Shown in pieces: positions 46,416-55,390 of a stretch of DNA of 64,000 nucleotides (position 1 is the first letter of the stretch; each line of letters opens with the position of its first letter). Position numbers and translations under genes: made by a program. Source of the stretch: Alloacidobacterium dinghuense. GTDB taxonomy: Bacteria > Acidobacteriota > Terriglobia > Terriglobales > Acidobacteriaceae. The notes beneath the pieces were generated by a model. That model worked only from the letters and a program-made list of their open reading frames with translations. It made no database searches and was not told the DNA's origin. The stretch is from positions 2,294,001-2,358,000 of the forward strand of contig NZ_CP060394.1 of NCBI RefSeq assembly GCF_014274465.1, read 5' to 3'.

Positions 46416-46847
46416 TTACAGCCGAAACGCTTTTTCGATGACAGCAGCGGTGAAAGGTGCAACGCGATACTTGCTGTGAGCGTTCAACTCCTCGCGATGC
46501 AGCCAATGTGCCGCTGCGGCATCCGTAGCGCAGCACAGCGTTCCGCACGTTATACGGCAGAGGAAATCCACGAGAACATAATGGAATCGCACCCCGCCTG
46601 ATTCGTCGCGAACAATGCGATCGAAAACCTCAACGATCTGCAATGGTTCAATTTCGAGAGCTGTTTCTTCGAGGACTTCGCGTCGAATTCCCTGTTCCAA
46701 CGTCTCACCCAATTCGAGCGCGCCTCCCGGAAGTGACCATTCGCCCTTGAGCGGCTCCTGTCCACGCTGAATGAGCAGCACCTGATTTTCGTGGATAATG
46801 ATGGCTCCAACACCAACGATCGGAGCCTCTGGATATTCGCGCCGCAT
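46416..46847 (-). CDS. NUDIX hydrolase
   Basis: A 143-residue Nudix pyrophosphatase. The Nudix box is GGALELGETLEQGIRREVLE-ETAL (GX5EX7REVXEE pattern complete), preceded by VGVGAIIIHENQVLLIQRG. It may hydrolyse ADP-ribose, 8-oxo-dGTP or related nucleoside diphosphates; the exact substrate is not evident. The ATG at 46847 avoids overlap with the upstream nitroreductase; a TTG at 46892 would overlap it by 35 bases. The two genes are probably co-transcribed. Confidence 0.88.
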   Translation of the reverse strand: MRREYPEAPIVGVGAIIIHENQVLLIQRGQEPLKGEWSLPGGALELGETLEQGIRREVLEETALEIEPLQIVEVFDRIVRDESGGVRFHYVLVDFLCRITCGTLCCATDAAAAHWLHREELNAHSKYRVAPFTAAVIEKAFRL

Positions 46848-46857
46848 CAGGAAAAGA

Positions 46858-47508
46858 TTAGAGCTTGATTGGCTTGCCGTACTCTTCTGCAAACACGGTA
46901 CGAGCCATGTTGAAGCGTCCGCCGTAGAACTTGTCGCTGCCTTTCAGGCGACCGATCGCCAGCAAGGCAACCACATGATAGCTGAGGGGCAATTTTAGAA
47001 CCTCGCTCACTCTTTCCTGCTCGAAACCCTCCATTGGCGCTGTATCGTAGCCGAGAACTTCGGCCATAAGCATCATGGTTGTGAAAGCGATCATCACGTG
47101 CCGGTTGAGCCACATCGGAAAATTCGGATGATTCGAAAGATAATTGGGAATGTTGATCTTCGCCATTTCCGAATAGTTTTCCGGCATACCACCTTCACGC
47201 CCGAGGCGCAGCATCTCCTCCAGGTCGCCGTTCCGCCAGCCGTCTGCGTCACCGCAGGCGACGATCACGGCAGATGCCTCCTCAACTTTGGCCTGATTAA
47301 AACTGGCCGCCCGCAGACGCCGCTTTTGTTCCTCGGACCGTACGACGAGGAAGCGCCACGGCTGCATGTTGTAACCACTCGGAGCCTGCAGCCCAGCTTC
47401 CAGTATCCTTTTAAGATCTTTTTCCGGCAGAGGGAAACCGTCAAAGCTGGGCGTGGCGCGTCGCTGCGCAATCGCCTGAGACAGCGTCTTCTCCATCACA
47501 TTTGCCAT
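46858..47508 (-). CDS. Nitroreductase-family flavoprotein
   Basis: A 216-residue FMN-dependent NAD(P)H oxidoreductase of the nitroreductase family. FMN-binding motifs are IAQRRATPSFDGFPLP and GLQAPSGYNMQPWRFLVVRS, with the C-terminal YHVVALLAIGRLKG segment. The physiological substrate is unknown; relatives reduce nitroaromatics, quinones or flavins. It is upstream of the NUDIX gene with a 10-base gap and is probably in the same transcript. Confidence 0.9.
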   Translation of the reverse strand: MANVMEKTLSQAIAQRRATPSFDGFPLPEKDLKRILEAGLQAPSGYNMQPWRFLVVRSEEQKRRLRAASFNQAKVEEASAVIVACGDADGWRNGDLEEMLRLGREGGMPENYSEMAKINIPNYLSNHPNFPMWLNRHVMIAFTTMMLMAEVLGYDTAPMEGFEQERVSEVLKLPLSYHVVALLAIGRLKGSDKFYGGRFNMARTVFAEEYGKPIKL

Positions 47509-47558
47509 CTGTAGTGAACCGCTTTCTTTCTAATGTCGCGTGGCAGCCAGCACCTGGA

Positions 47559-48542
47559 CTACTGAATCTGATTCATCGGCAATTCAATCGCAAAAGGTCT
47601 CTGGTTTTCTGCATTGGCGTATACCCAGAGACCGTGGAATGCTTCCCGCAACTCAGGATGCTGCGTCAACAGCGCCTTCATGACAGCAACATTGCGGCTG
47701 CGTGTAGCGACGGGATCAGAAACATCGCTCGCCTTATAGTTCACGACAAGGTCGAGTCCGCCAAGCGATCCATCGGTGTGCACATTTGTAATCTCGAAAA
47801 TCTGTCCATTGGACTCTATTTTCATCGGTTCCTGGTCAGGCAGTCCATCCGGACGCACCGCGCTCATTTCTTTTTGTAGTTTTTCGAGATTAGGACTCGA
47901 AATGAAGTCCACTGGACTGAGGAGGTAAGCCGCATTCTGATAATAGAAAAACGCATTCCACTGCTGTTTTTTGCTCGCGTAGGCACGCGCCTGCGTCCAA
48001 TACCAGACACCGTCGTGTCCTCCAGACGTAAGCGGGCGGACGAAGACTCCAGCAAGCTTCCACTGCGCACTGCCGGTTGGATCATTCTGCAAAATCATTG
48101 CCATCTGTTGAGGCTGCTTTCCGCCGGTCGCATGTACAACCGTAAACGCGTAGTCGCCGGGAGGAAGCTGGGGAATGGAGATATTAATGAGCAGTTGCGA
48201 TCCGGGAACGCTGCAGAAAAACTGGGTGTCCAGAGGTGATTTGAGGTCGGTGGCCTGCAGACTGTAAATGGATTCGATGGTTAGGACACTTCCCTGAATG
48301 AGTGGTGCAACAGATTGGATCGTACCGGCGATAGAATCAAATTGCGCTGCAACGCTCGCGATCGTGTTGGCTTTGACGGCAGACACATTTCCAGACTGAA
48401 TTTCGGAAGCCAGAGACTGCACTGCCTGTATGTATGTTGTCCGCTGGGTTTCGGTCATCTGCGATTGAGTTGTGCAGGTGACAGCGCTGGCCATTCCGCC
48501 AGGTAATAAAATAAGAATGAGGGACAAGCGCCGAAGATTCAT
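47559..48542 (-). CDS. Unknown exported protein
   Basis: A 327-residue protein of unknown function. A signal peptide (MNLRRLSLILILLPGGMASAV) is followed by a helical part (about 28-85, TQRTTYIQAVQSLASEIQSG) and then a mixed region with SQLLINISIPQLPPGDYAFTV and WYWTQARAYASKKQQWNAFF. The last resembles TPR-like helical repeats. No catalytic motif is visible. It is divergent from the STN-like gene at 48651 and may be lineage-specific. Confidence 0.65.
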   Translation of the reverse strand: MNLRRLSLILILLPGGMASAVTCTTQSQMTETQRTTYIQAVQSLASEIQSGNVSAVKANTIASVAAQFDSIAGTIQSVAPLIQGSVLTIESIYSLQATDLKSPLDTQFFCSVPGSQLLINISIPQLPPGDYAFTVVHATGGKQPQQMAMILQNDPTGSAQWKLAGVFVRPLTSGGHDGVWYWTQARAYASKKQQWNAFFYYQNAAYLLSPVDFISSPNLEKLQKEMSAVRPDGLPDQEPMKIESNGQIFEITNVHTDGSLGGLDLVVNYKASDVSDPVATRSRNVAVMKALLTQHPELREAFHGLWVYANAENQRPFAIELPMNQIQ

Positions 48543-48650
48543 AAGATCGCAACGAACAATTTTCTTGATGAGCGAATCTAAACCACTGCTAGTCTAGTAT
48601 ATGGAAGTGTGTTCGCAGGAACTTCCAGCATACAAGCGATAAGGTTTCAG

Positions 48651-49394
48651 ATGCGGTTCAGTGCACAAGTCAGCTTCGTTCTTTTTGCAGTTCTGGTGGC
48701 AACCTTTGCTGAAGGGCAAAATACGCCTCGGCATCGACATCAGCCGCCTGCGGATACGCCCGCAACCGCGTCTCAGCAGGCTGTAGCCCCTCCCCCTACA
48801 CCCATAGCTGCTTCTTCCCTGTTAGAGCAGCCTGCTAAGCCCGCCCAGGTGGGCATGGATGCCGGAAAACTTTCGGTGAAAGCGGACAACTCAGAACTAT
48901 CGGAGATCCTCCACAACATTTCCGCGCAGACGGGCATGTCCGTGGATGGCATTTCACGGGATCAGCGGATTTTCGGTAGCTATGGACCGGCTGCACCGCG
49001 CGAAGTTTTGAGCGCGCTTCTGGATGGACTCGGCTACAACGTAATGATGGTGGGATCGCTCGACAATGGCGCTCCCAGAGAGTTGATGCTCACTCCCAGG
49101 ACGTCTGGCAGTAGCGCCCCCGGCAACGCTCAAGCACCAAGAGTTCGGACGGAAAACACGAACACCAGCAACGACGATGAGGATGAGTCAACGCCAGAGC
49201 AACAGGATGCCCCAATACCGCCTCGGCCTGAGGCCGCGTATCCGCCTGATGGAAACCAGTCGCCCGACCAACAACAGCCCGGCGCCCCTGGCCAGCAAGC
49301 TCCAGTAAGGACGCCGCAGCAGATGTTGCAGGAATTGCAGCAAATGCGCCAGCAGCAACAACAGTTTCAACAGCAGCAGGCGAACCCGCAATAG
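48651..49394 (+). CDS. Exported STN/secretin-N-like protein with Gln-rich tail
   Basis: A 247-residue secreted protein. A signal peptide (residues 1-22, ending FAEGQ) and a Pro/Ala/Thr-rich linker precede a single small beta-alpha domain (about 65-130). Its sequence AGKLSVKADNSELSEILHNI...GMSVDGISRDQRIFGSYG resembles secretin/TonB short N-terminal (STN) domains. The C-terminal half is disordered, Asp/Glu/Pro-rich and then Gln-rich, ending in QQQQQFQQQQANPQ. An STN domain without a barrel or receptor suggests an adaptor in a secretion or pilus apparatus, but none is adjacent. It ends at a bidirectional terminator. Confidence 0.75.
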   Translation: MRFSAQVSFVLFAVLVATFAEGQNTPRHRHQPPADTPATASQQAVAPPPTPIAASSLLEQPAKPAQVGMDAGKLSVKADNSELSEILHNISAQTGMSVDGISRDQRIFGSYGPAAPREVLSALLDGLGYNVMMVGSLDNGAPRELMLTPRTSGSSAPGNAQAPRVRTENTNTSNDDEDESTPEQQDAPIPPRPEAAYPPDGNQSPDQQQPGAPGQQAPVRTPQQMLQELQQMRQQQQQFQQQQANPQ

Positions 49395-49396
49395 GA

Positions 49397-49422
49397 AAGG
49401 CCGCTTCAGCAAGCGGCCTTTT
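49397..49422. terminator. Bidirectional terminator after the STN-like gene
   Basis: AAGGCCGCTT (49397-49406) pairs perfectly with AAGCGGCCTT (49411-49420) around CAGC, followed by TT and preceded by AA on the other side. It can serve the convergent small membrane gene too. Confidence 0.8.
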
Positions 49423-49456
49423 CACTTCTTTAGTCTGGTTCCCTAGTAGGCTCGGA

Positions 49457-49630
49457 TTACGGGTGGGCGACTTCAGGCTTGGTCTGAGGGGCTTTAAGCG
49501 CATACGAGCGCGCGTGCATCTTCAGAGCTGCGAATGCCACGCGGCAAATTCCGTAAGCCGCCAACACTCCGAAAGCGAGCGCAGCAACCGCCGCGCAAAT
49601 TAACATGACCAGATTGATTGCGTCCTGCAT
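49457..49630 (-). CDS. Small single-span membrane protein (57 residues)
   Basis: ATG at 49630 opens a 57-codon frame that starts MQDAINLVMLICAAVAALAF, with a hydrophobic helix from about 6 to 28 followed by a positively charged segment (CRVAFAALKMHARSYALK) and a soluble tail ending EVAHP. AAGGA lies immediately before the ATG. The composition and the helix-plus-Lys/Arg layout are protein-like. No function is known. The TAA is at 49457-49459 and the terminator at 49397 follows. Confidence 0.6.
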   Translation of the reverse strand: MQDAINLVMLICAAVAALAFGVLAAYGICRVAFAALKMHARSYALKAPQTKPEVAHP

Positions 49631-49876
49631 TCCTTATTTCTTTCCTGGCAACCGCTTCTTTGTTGCTGCGGTTCGCCCGATACACGCTCATAAAGTCGTG
49701 CGTATCCTCTAACTACGATGCTGATTGTCGCAGAAAACAGCCACACATTGACCTGGTTTTCTGTTGCCAACTAAGATACCTATAGGATTCTTGTCCCAAT
49801 TTTGAACGGCCGATAGCGCATTTGCAAGGGCTGGAGGCTCTCCGCATCTGCAAGTTTTTCTAAATATTCATCCTTC

Positions 49877-52732
49877 ATGTCGATTACTCACATTACCGTG
49901 CGCGGTGCGCGCCAGCACAATCTGCGCGACATCAGCGTTCAGATTCCCCGCAATACCCTGACGGTCGTCACTGGTCTTTCCGGTTCCGGTAAATCCTCGC
50001 TCGCTTTTGACACGATCTATGCCGAGGGCCAGCGCCGCTATGTAGAGACGTTATCGGCATACGCGCGACAATTCTTAGATCAAATCGAGCGTCCCGATGT
50101 GGATTCGATCGAAGGACTCAGTCCGGCCATCTCTATCGAGCAGAAAACGACGAGCCGCAGCCCCCGGTCCACCGTCGGTACGATCACTGAAATCTACGAC
50201 TACATGCGACTGCTCTACGCTTCGGTCGGGGTTCCTCACTGTCCCAATTGCGGACAGCCTATTTCGCGGCAGACGCACGAACAAATTGTCGAGCGTATCC
50301 TGTCACTGGCTCCGGGAGACCGCGTAACGATCTACGCGCCCGTGGTTCGTGGCCGCAAAGGCGAATTCAAAGACTTGCTCGATGAGTTGGATCAGCAGGG
50401 CTTTCGCGCGCGCATCGATGGCGAGTTGCGTGATCTGACCGAATCGATCAGTCTGGAAAAGCGCAAAAACCATACCATCGAAGCTGTCATCGATCGCGTT
50501 GTTCTCAAACCTGGGGTTGAGACGCGCCTGCAGGAGGCTGTTGCCCGCGCTCTGCAGATGGCGAATGGGCTGGTGCTGATCGGTGTGTCGGGAGGAAGCG
50601 AACAGCTCTACTCATCCTCAATGGCGTGCCCGGATTGCGGGCTTGACGTGCCGAAGCTTGAGCCGCGCAGCTTCTCTTTCAACAGTACCTACGGCGCTTG
50701 TCCCGAATGCCACGGTCTGGGCAGCATTTACGATTTCGATCCGGCAAAGGTCATCACAGACTGGTCAAAGCCGTTACTCGACGGAGCGCTTGGACCCGGT
50801 TCAGCTTCGCAGTATCTTCTCAAGCTGATTCAGCTTGCGGCACAGCGGTACAAGATTGATTTGAAAAAGCCCTTTGAGCAGCTTCCACAGAAGCAGCAGG
50901 AACTTCTGCTTTATGGTCCCGGTAAGGGCGAGGCGCCTCGCACTGGATTTCACGGCATCCTTTCCTATTTACGCGATGCCGTGGAGGAATCAAAATCCGA
51001 CGCGTATCGCGAATGGATGCTGAACTACATGTCGGCTTCGACATGCCCTGTTTGCAAGGGACGGCGTCTCAGACCGGAGTCACTGGCGGTTAAAGTTGGA
51101 GGGCTATCCATCGCGGATTTCACCGCCCTGGCGCTCAAGCGGGCGGTCGACGCAGCACGCAACCTGGAGTTTTCGCAACGTGAGGCACTGATTGCTGAAC
51201 GGCTGCGCCGAGAGGTGGTTGAGCGGCTTGAGTTTTTGAACGCTGTCGGGCTCGGCTATCTCTCGCTCAATCGCAGCGCCGCAACGCTTTCCGGCGGCGA
51301 AGGACAGCGCATCCGGCTGGCGACGCAGATCGGGTCGCGCCTGCGCGGCGTGCTCTATGTGCTGGACGAGCCTTCGATCGGCCTGCATCAGCGCGACAAT
51401 CAGCGTCTGATCAATGCTCTGGAATCACTACGAAATCTCGGCAATACGATTCTCGTTGTCGAGCATGACGAGGACACGATTCGTCATGCGGATTATGTGC
51501 TCGATCTTGGCCCCGGCGCCGGCAAGCTAGGCGGACACGTCGTTGCAGAAGGCACACCGCAGGACATCATGCTCGCTCCTGCTTCGTTGACAGGACGTTA
51601 TCTCGCTGGTGAAGTCAAGATTCTGCATCGCTTTGAACCGCGCTCGGTCAATGGCAATTGGATCACTATAGAGGGCGCGCGCAGTCATAACCTGCGTGAC
51701 GTGACAGCGAAGTTCCCCTTGGGCGTAATGACGGTGGTGACGGGGGTTTCCGGCTCGGGCAAGAGCACCCTGGTGAACGACATCCTCTATCGCGCTCTGG
51801 CAAAACAACTTTACGGATCACGCGAAGAGCCCGGTGAGCATGCCCGAATCAAGGGCTTTGAGAATATCGACAAAGTCATCCGGATCGACCAGTCTCCGAT
51901 CGGGCGCACGCCGCGTTCAAACCCGGCAACGTACACCGGCGTCTTTTCTGGAATTCGTGATCTTTATGCGATGTTGCCGGAGTCGCGTGAGCGCGGATAC
52001 AAGGCTGGCCGGTTCTCCTTTAATGTCGCAGGCGGACGTTGCGAGGCCTGTCAGGGTGAAGGTCAACGCCGCATCGAGATGAACTTCCTGCCCGACGTTT
52101 ATGTGCAATGCGAAGTGTGTAACGGACGCCGTTACAATCAGGAAACGCTGGCCGTAAAATTCAACGGCCATTCCATCGCCGATGTGCTTGATCTTGCAAT
52201 TGAGGATGCGCTGCCGGTGCTGGCCGACATTCCGCAGGTACGGCAGAAATTGCAGACGCTGGTCGATGTGGGGCTTGGCTACATACATCTTGGTCAGGCA
52301 GCCACGACTTTGAGCGGCGGCGAAGCGCAGCGGATAAAGCTGGCGCGGGAGTTGTCAAAACGGCAAACAGGGCGAACGCTTTACCTGCTCGACGAACCGA
52401 CCACCGGCCTGCATTTTGACGATGTGCGCAAGCTGCTGGAGGTGCTGCATCGTCTCACCGATCTCGGCAATACCATTGTGATCATCGAGCACAATCTGGA
52501 TGTGATTCGCAATGCGGACTGGATTATTGACCTTGGACCTGAAGGCGGCGAAGATGGTGGACAGATTGTTGCCGAGGGAACGCCCGAGCGGATCTCGCGG
52601 GTAAGCGGCTCGCATACAGGCGAGTTCCTGCGGCGATACTACGCAGAGCATCCGGTTGTACTCGAACTGAATTCGAATGGCAGCGGTGCTGCCAAACGGC
52701 GCAAAACAGCGAAGAAAGACACAATTCAATGA
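49877..52732 (+). CDS. uvrA: UvrABC excinuclease subunit A
   Basis: The DNA-damage-recognition ATPase of nucleotide-excision repair. It has 951 residues with two ABC modules: Walker A motifs GLSGSGKSS (about 33-41) and GVSGSGKST in the second half, signatures [15 protein letters not shown] and [18 protein letters not shown], and Walker B DEPSIGLH and DEPTTGLH. Zinc modules [16 protein letters not shown]...CPECHGLG and CEACQGEG...CEVCNGRR are present. It heads the uvrA-CPBP-pyrE operon and overlaps the next gene by 4 bases. Confidence 0.97.
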   Translation: MSITHITVRGARQHNLRDISVQIPRNTLTVVTGLSGSGKSSLAFDTIYAEGQRRYVETLSAYARQFLDQIERPDVDSIEGLSPAISIEQKTTSRSPRSTVGTITEIYDYMRLLYASVGVPHCPNCGQPISRQTHEQIVERILSLAPGDRVTIYAPVVRGRKGEFKDLLDELDQQGFRARIDGELRDLTESISLEKRKNHTIEAVIDRVVLKPGVETRLQEAVARALQMANGLVLIGVSGGSEQLYSSSMACPDCGLDVPKLEPRSFSFNSTYGACPECHGLGSIYDFDPAKVITDWSKPLLDGALGPGSASQYLLKLIQLAAQRYKIDLKKPFEQLPQKQQELLLYGPGKGEAPRTGFHGILSYLRDAVEESKSDAYREWMLNYMSASTCPVCKGRRLRPESLAVKVGGLSIADFTALALKRAVDAARNLEFSQREALIAERLRREVVERLEFLNAVGLGYLSLNRSAATLSGGEGQRIRLATQIGSRLRGVLYVLDEPSIGLHQRDNQRLINALESLRNLGNTILVVEHDEDTIRHADYVLDLGPGAGKLGGHVVAEGTPQDIMLAPASLTGRYLAGEVKILHRFEPRSVNGNWITIEGARSHNLRDVTAKFPLGVMTVVTGVSGSGKSTLVNDILYRALAKQLYGSREEPGEHARIKGFENIDKVIRIDQSPIGRTPRSNPATYTGVFSGIRDLYAMLPESRERGYKAGRFSFNVAGGRCEACQGEGQRRIEMNFLPDVYVQCEVCNGRRYNQETLAVKFNGHSIADVLDLAIEDALPVLADIPQVRQKLQTLVDVGLGYIHLGQAATTLSGGEAQRIKLARELSKRQTGRTLYLLDEPTTGLHFDDVRKLLEVLHRLTDLGNTIVIIEHNLDVIRNADWIIDLGPEGGEDGGQIVAEGTPERISRVSGSHTGEFLRRYYAEHPVVLELNSNGSGAAKRRKTAKKDTIQ

Positions 52733-53643
52733 CACTCGATCCTATTTCGCTGACGCCGATGCCACAGGAAACAGATGCTACTCCGTCCCAGATTGAGGCC
52801 CCTGAATATTTCTATCCGGTAGAGACACGGCCACCGGTGTCAGACCTGCCTTACCTCAGTCATGCAATTCTCTTCTTCGTGCTGACGATTCCGATGCTTT
52901 TCATCGGTGAGGCTCTGTGCTTGTTTCTGGTGAAGCAATCGCATTTGTTCGGCGATAAGAGCTACCAGGCCATTTTCAGTCTCATGGCCTCCGATGCGCG
53001 GATTGCGATTCCCGCGCAGGCGCTCACCTACCTGCTGACTCTGCTGGCCGCCGTCGCCATTTTTCCGGTTCTGTGGCGGAGGCCCTTCGTCCAAGGAATC
53101 CACTGGAATCTGGACGTGGCGCGCACACGCTTTCTCTGGCTGTTCGCGTTGGGCCTCGGGTTGGGATTCGGCATTACCTTGCTGGGCAATTACCTGCCCA
53201 TGCCAAAAGACCCGCCGATTATGCAGGACATGATGGGCTCGCAACTTGGTGCCTGGATGATGCTGATATTTGGCATCACATGTGCTCCCTTGCTGGAAGA
53301 AATGGCGTTTCGCGGCTTTCTGCTGCCTGGGTTCATCCATGCATTTCGATGGCTGATCCAGCGCGAAATCCTGTCCTCGGACGCGCTCTCGTGGGTCACA
53401 ATTCCCTTGTCGGTGGTGCTGACTACCATTCCGTTTGCATTGCTACATGCGACGCAAGTTTCTCATGCATGGGCTCCACTGTTGCTGATCGGGCTGGTAA
53501 GTGTGGCGTTATGTACGATTCGGCTGCGCCTCAATTCGGTTGCGGCCAGCACCGTAGTACACGCGGCCTATAACTTCACACTCTTCGCTGGCCTGCTGCT
53601 GCAAACCGAAGGCTTCAGACATCTGGAACGATTGAACAGCTAA
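52729..53643 (+). CDS. CPBP-family intramembrane glutamic-type protease
   Basis: A 304-residue membrane protein with about seven TM helices and the Abi/CPBP (Rce1-like) active-site pattern: [12 protein letters not shown] with the Glu pair, and a later His in [13 protein letters not shown] and Asn in [12 protein letters not shown] soluble acidic N-terminus of about 40 residues precedes the first helix. CPBP proteases process prenylated or bacteriocin-type peptides; the substrate here is unknown. The ATG overlaps the uvrA stop (ATGA). pyrE follows 15 bases after the stop. Confidence 0.9.
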   Translation: MTLDPISLTPMPQETDATPSQIEAPEYFYPVETRPPVSDLPYLSHAILFFVLTIPMLFIGEALCLFLVKQSHLFGDKSYQAIFSLMASDARIAIPAQALTYLLTLLAAVAIFPVLWRRPFVQGIHWNLDVARTRFLWLFALGLGLGFGITLLGNYLPMPKDPPIMQDMMGSQLGAWMMLIFGITCAPLLEEMAFRGFLLPGFIHAFRWLIQREILSSDALSWVTIPLSVVLTTIPFALLHATQVSHAWAPLLLIGLVSVALCTIRLRLNSVAASTVVHAAYNFTLFAGLLLQTEGFRHLERLNS

Positions 53644-53658
53644 AATCGCAGTAACGTT

Positions 53659-54261
53659 ATGGCCACAACTTATCGCGATGCCCTGCTTCATCTCCTGTCC
53701 CGCATATCGTTCAAGCTGGGAGAATTCACGCTGTCTTCCGGCGCTACCAGCGATTACTACATCGATTGCCGCACCACCACTCTCCATGCAGAAGGCGGCC
53801 GGTTAACCGGGCTTGCAATTCTCGAATTGCTCCGCGAACAGAAGATTAGAGCCGCTGCGGTAGGCGGGCTTACGCTAGGCGCCGATCCCATCGTTTCGAA
53901 TGTGGCAACGGCAAGTGCCTGGTATGCGCAGGAACACCACGGCGCTCCGCTGATTCACGGATTTCTCGTCCGCAAAGCAGAAAAAACGCACGGAACAGGA
54001 CGGCGGATTGAAGGCTTCCTTGAAAAGGGGGCGCCTGTATTGATTGTCGACGACGTTTGCACCACCGGAGCGTCTACTATCGCGGCAATCGAGGCAGCGC
54101 GCGAGTCAGGCATGAAGGTGGTCGCCGTTGCCTGCCTCGTGGAGCGTGAAGAAGCGAAAGGTCGCGCGGCGGTCGAGGCTGCAGCGCAAGGTGCTCCCTT
54201 CTTCGCTCTTTACACCGCCAACGATGTGCGCGCGGCGCATGTGCGCCAGCTAGCTCTCTAA
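53659..54261 (+). CDS. pyrE: Orotate phosphoribosyltransferase
   Basis: Converts orotate and PRPP to OMP in pyrimidine synthesis. Its 200 residues contain the PRPP-binding motif PVLIVDDVCTTGASTIAA, the orotate-contacting FTLSSGATSDYYIDCR and the Lys-rich region FLVRKAEKTHGTGR that forms the flexible loop. Length is standard. It is the last gene of the uvrA-CPBP-pyrE operon, followed by a strong terminator. Confidence 0.96.
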   Translation: MATTYRDALLHLLSRISFKLGEFTLSSGATSDYYIDCRTTTLHAEGGRLTGLAILELLREQKIRAAAVGGLTLGADPIVSNVATASAWYAQEHHGAPLIHGFLVRKAEKTHGTGRRIEGFLEKGAPVLIVDDVCTTGASTIAAIEAARESGMKVVAVACLVEREEAKGRAAVEAAAQGAPFFALYTANDVRAAHVRQLAL

Positions 54262-54266
54262 AAAGC

Positions 54267-54296
54267 AAAAACCGCGGACGCTCGTCCGCGGTTTTT
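54267..54296. terminator. Bidirectional terminator after pyrE
   Basis: AAAAACCGCGGACG and its complement CGTCCGCGGTTTTT form a long stem with a small loop and flanking A/T runs. It serves pyrE and the convergent OmpA-type gene. Confidence 0.9.
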
Positions 54297-54314
54297 CCAT
54301 CTGCACATAACCCT

Positions 54315-55094
54315 CTACTGCGGAGTGTTAACCTGTCCTTCCTGCGGAAGCTTGACAGTTCCGGATGCCTGAGCAGTCGTCTGTGCACCGCTCTGGCCAC
54401 TCATATTCGTAAGCATTTGGATTTCGACGCGGCGATTCTTCGCGCGGCCAGCCGCAGAAGTGTTCGAAGCTACTGCCTGATCTTTGCCGATTCCGATTAG
54501 ATAGAAACGATGCGGCGGTACGTTGTACTTTGAGGCCAGATACTGAACGACAGCCTCTGCGCGGCGCTGGCTGAGGGCATAGTTATAGTCAGCTGCACCG
54601 GTGGAATCTGTTCCGCCGGTAATCGCGAGAATGTAGCTCTTTTGAGAGTTCAGCTGAGCGGCAAAATCGTCCAGCTTCTGTTTTTCGGCGCGGGTAAGAT
54701 CGGCCTTATCAAAGCCGAAATTAACCTGCGCATCGGCGATCTGTTTGTAGTTGTCCAGATTGCCAACTACGCTGGCGAGAGAATCTGCGCGATTGACTGC
54801 TTCCTGTGCTGACTGGTTTGCCTGAGAGGCTGCGGTTCCCGCATTCTGTGCAGCCTGATTTGCCTGGTTCGCGCTGTTCTGCGCCTGTGTGATCCCTGCT
54901 TGCGCGCGCTGATCGACATCGTGCAAATTACGATTGTTGGTTGCAGTCGCGTCGTCCAGTTCATTGGTCTTCTCAATAACAGGCGTCGTTTGGCTGCGTA
55001 CGTAATTCTTAGTCGAGCAGCCGGTTGCCAAGAGCAGCGACAGCGCACCAAGCGCCGAAACTGTTTGCAAAGATGTTCTGACAGTACGAGTCAT
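54315..55094 (-). CDS. OmpA-family lipoprotein with coiled coil
   Basis: A 259-residue outer-membrane lipoprotein of the Pal/OmpA type. The lipobox LLATGC gives Cys26 as the lipidated residue. An Ala/Gln/Asn-rich helical coiled-coil stretch (about 45-105, ANQAAQNAGTAASQANQSAQ) is followed by the OmpA peptidoglycan-binding domain (about 115-230), with VNFGFDKADLTRAEKQKL, GGTDSTGAADYNYALSQRRA and AAGRAKNRRVEIQM. It probably tethers the outer membrane to peptidoglycan. The mixed Lpp-like coil and OmpA layout is common in Acidobacteriota. Confidence 0.88.
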   Translation of the reverse strand: MTRTVRTSLQTVSALGALSLLLATGCSTKNYVRSQTTPVIEKTNELDDATATNNRNLHDVDQRAQAGITQAQNSANQANQAAQNAGTAASQANQSAQEAVNRADSLASVVGNLDNYKQIADAQVNFGFDKADLTRAEKQKLDDFAAQLNSQKSYILAITGGTDSTGAADYNYALSQRRAEAVVQYLASKYNVPPHRFYLIGIGKDQAVASNTSAAGRAKNRRVEIQMLTNMSGQSGAQTTAQASGTVKLPQEGQVNTPQ

Positions 55095-55390
55095 TATCGT
55101 TCACTCCATTTCTGTTAGCGTCCCAAGGCCGCATAGGCACATTCCTACGACTCAGGAAGGCACGCCATTCCCCTCTTACGATGAAGGTAGAGTGCAAACC
55201 CGTTGCCAAACTGTTTGTAGGTCACCAAATGCATTGAATTGAGCCATTTATCTGGCTTTCACATTGACAGCAAAGCTGCCTTCAATGAAAGGAAAAGTGA
55301 GTAGCTTTTACGCTGTTGAGGAAAATCAGGTCGCCTCAGCGACGGCAGCCATAGGCGAAGAATCGGTAAACTAGAACCAGACACTAGAAA

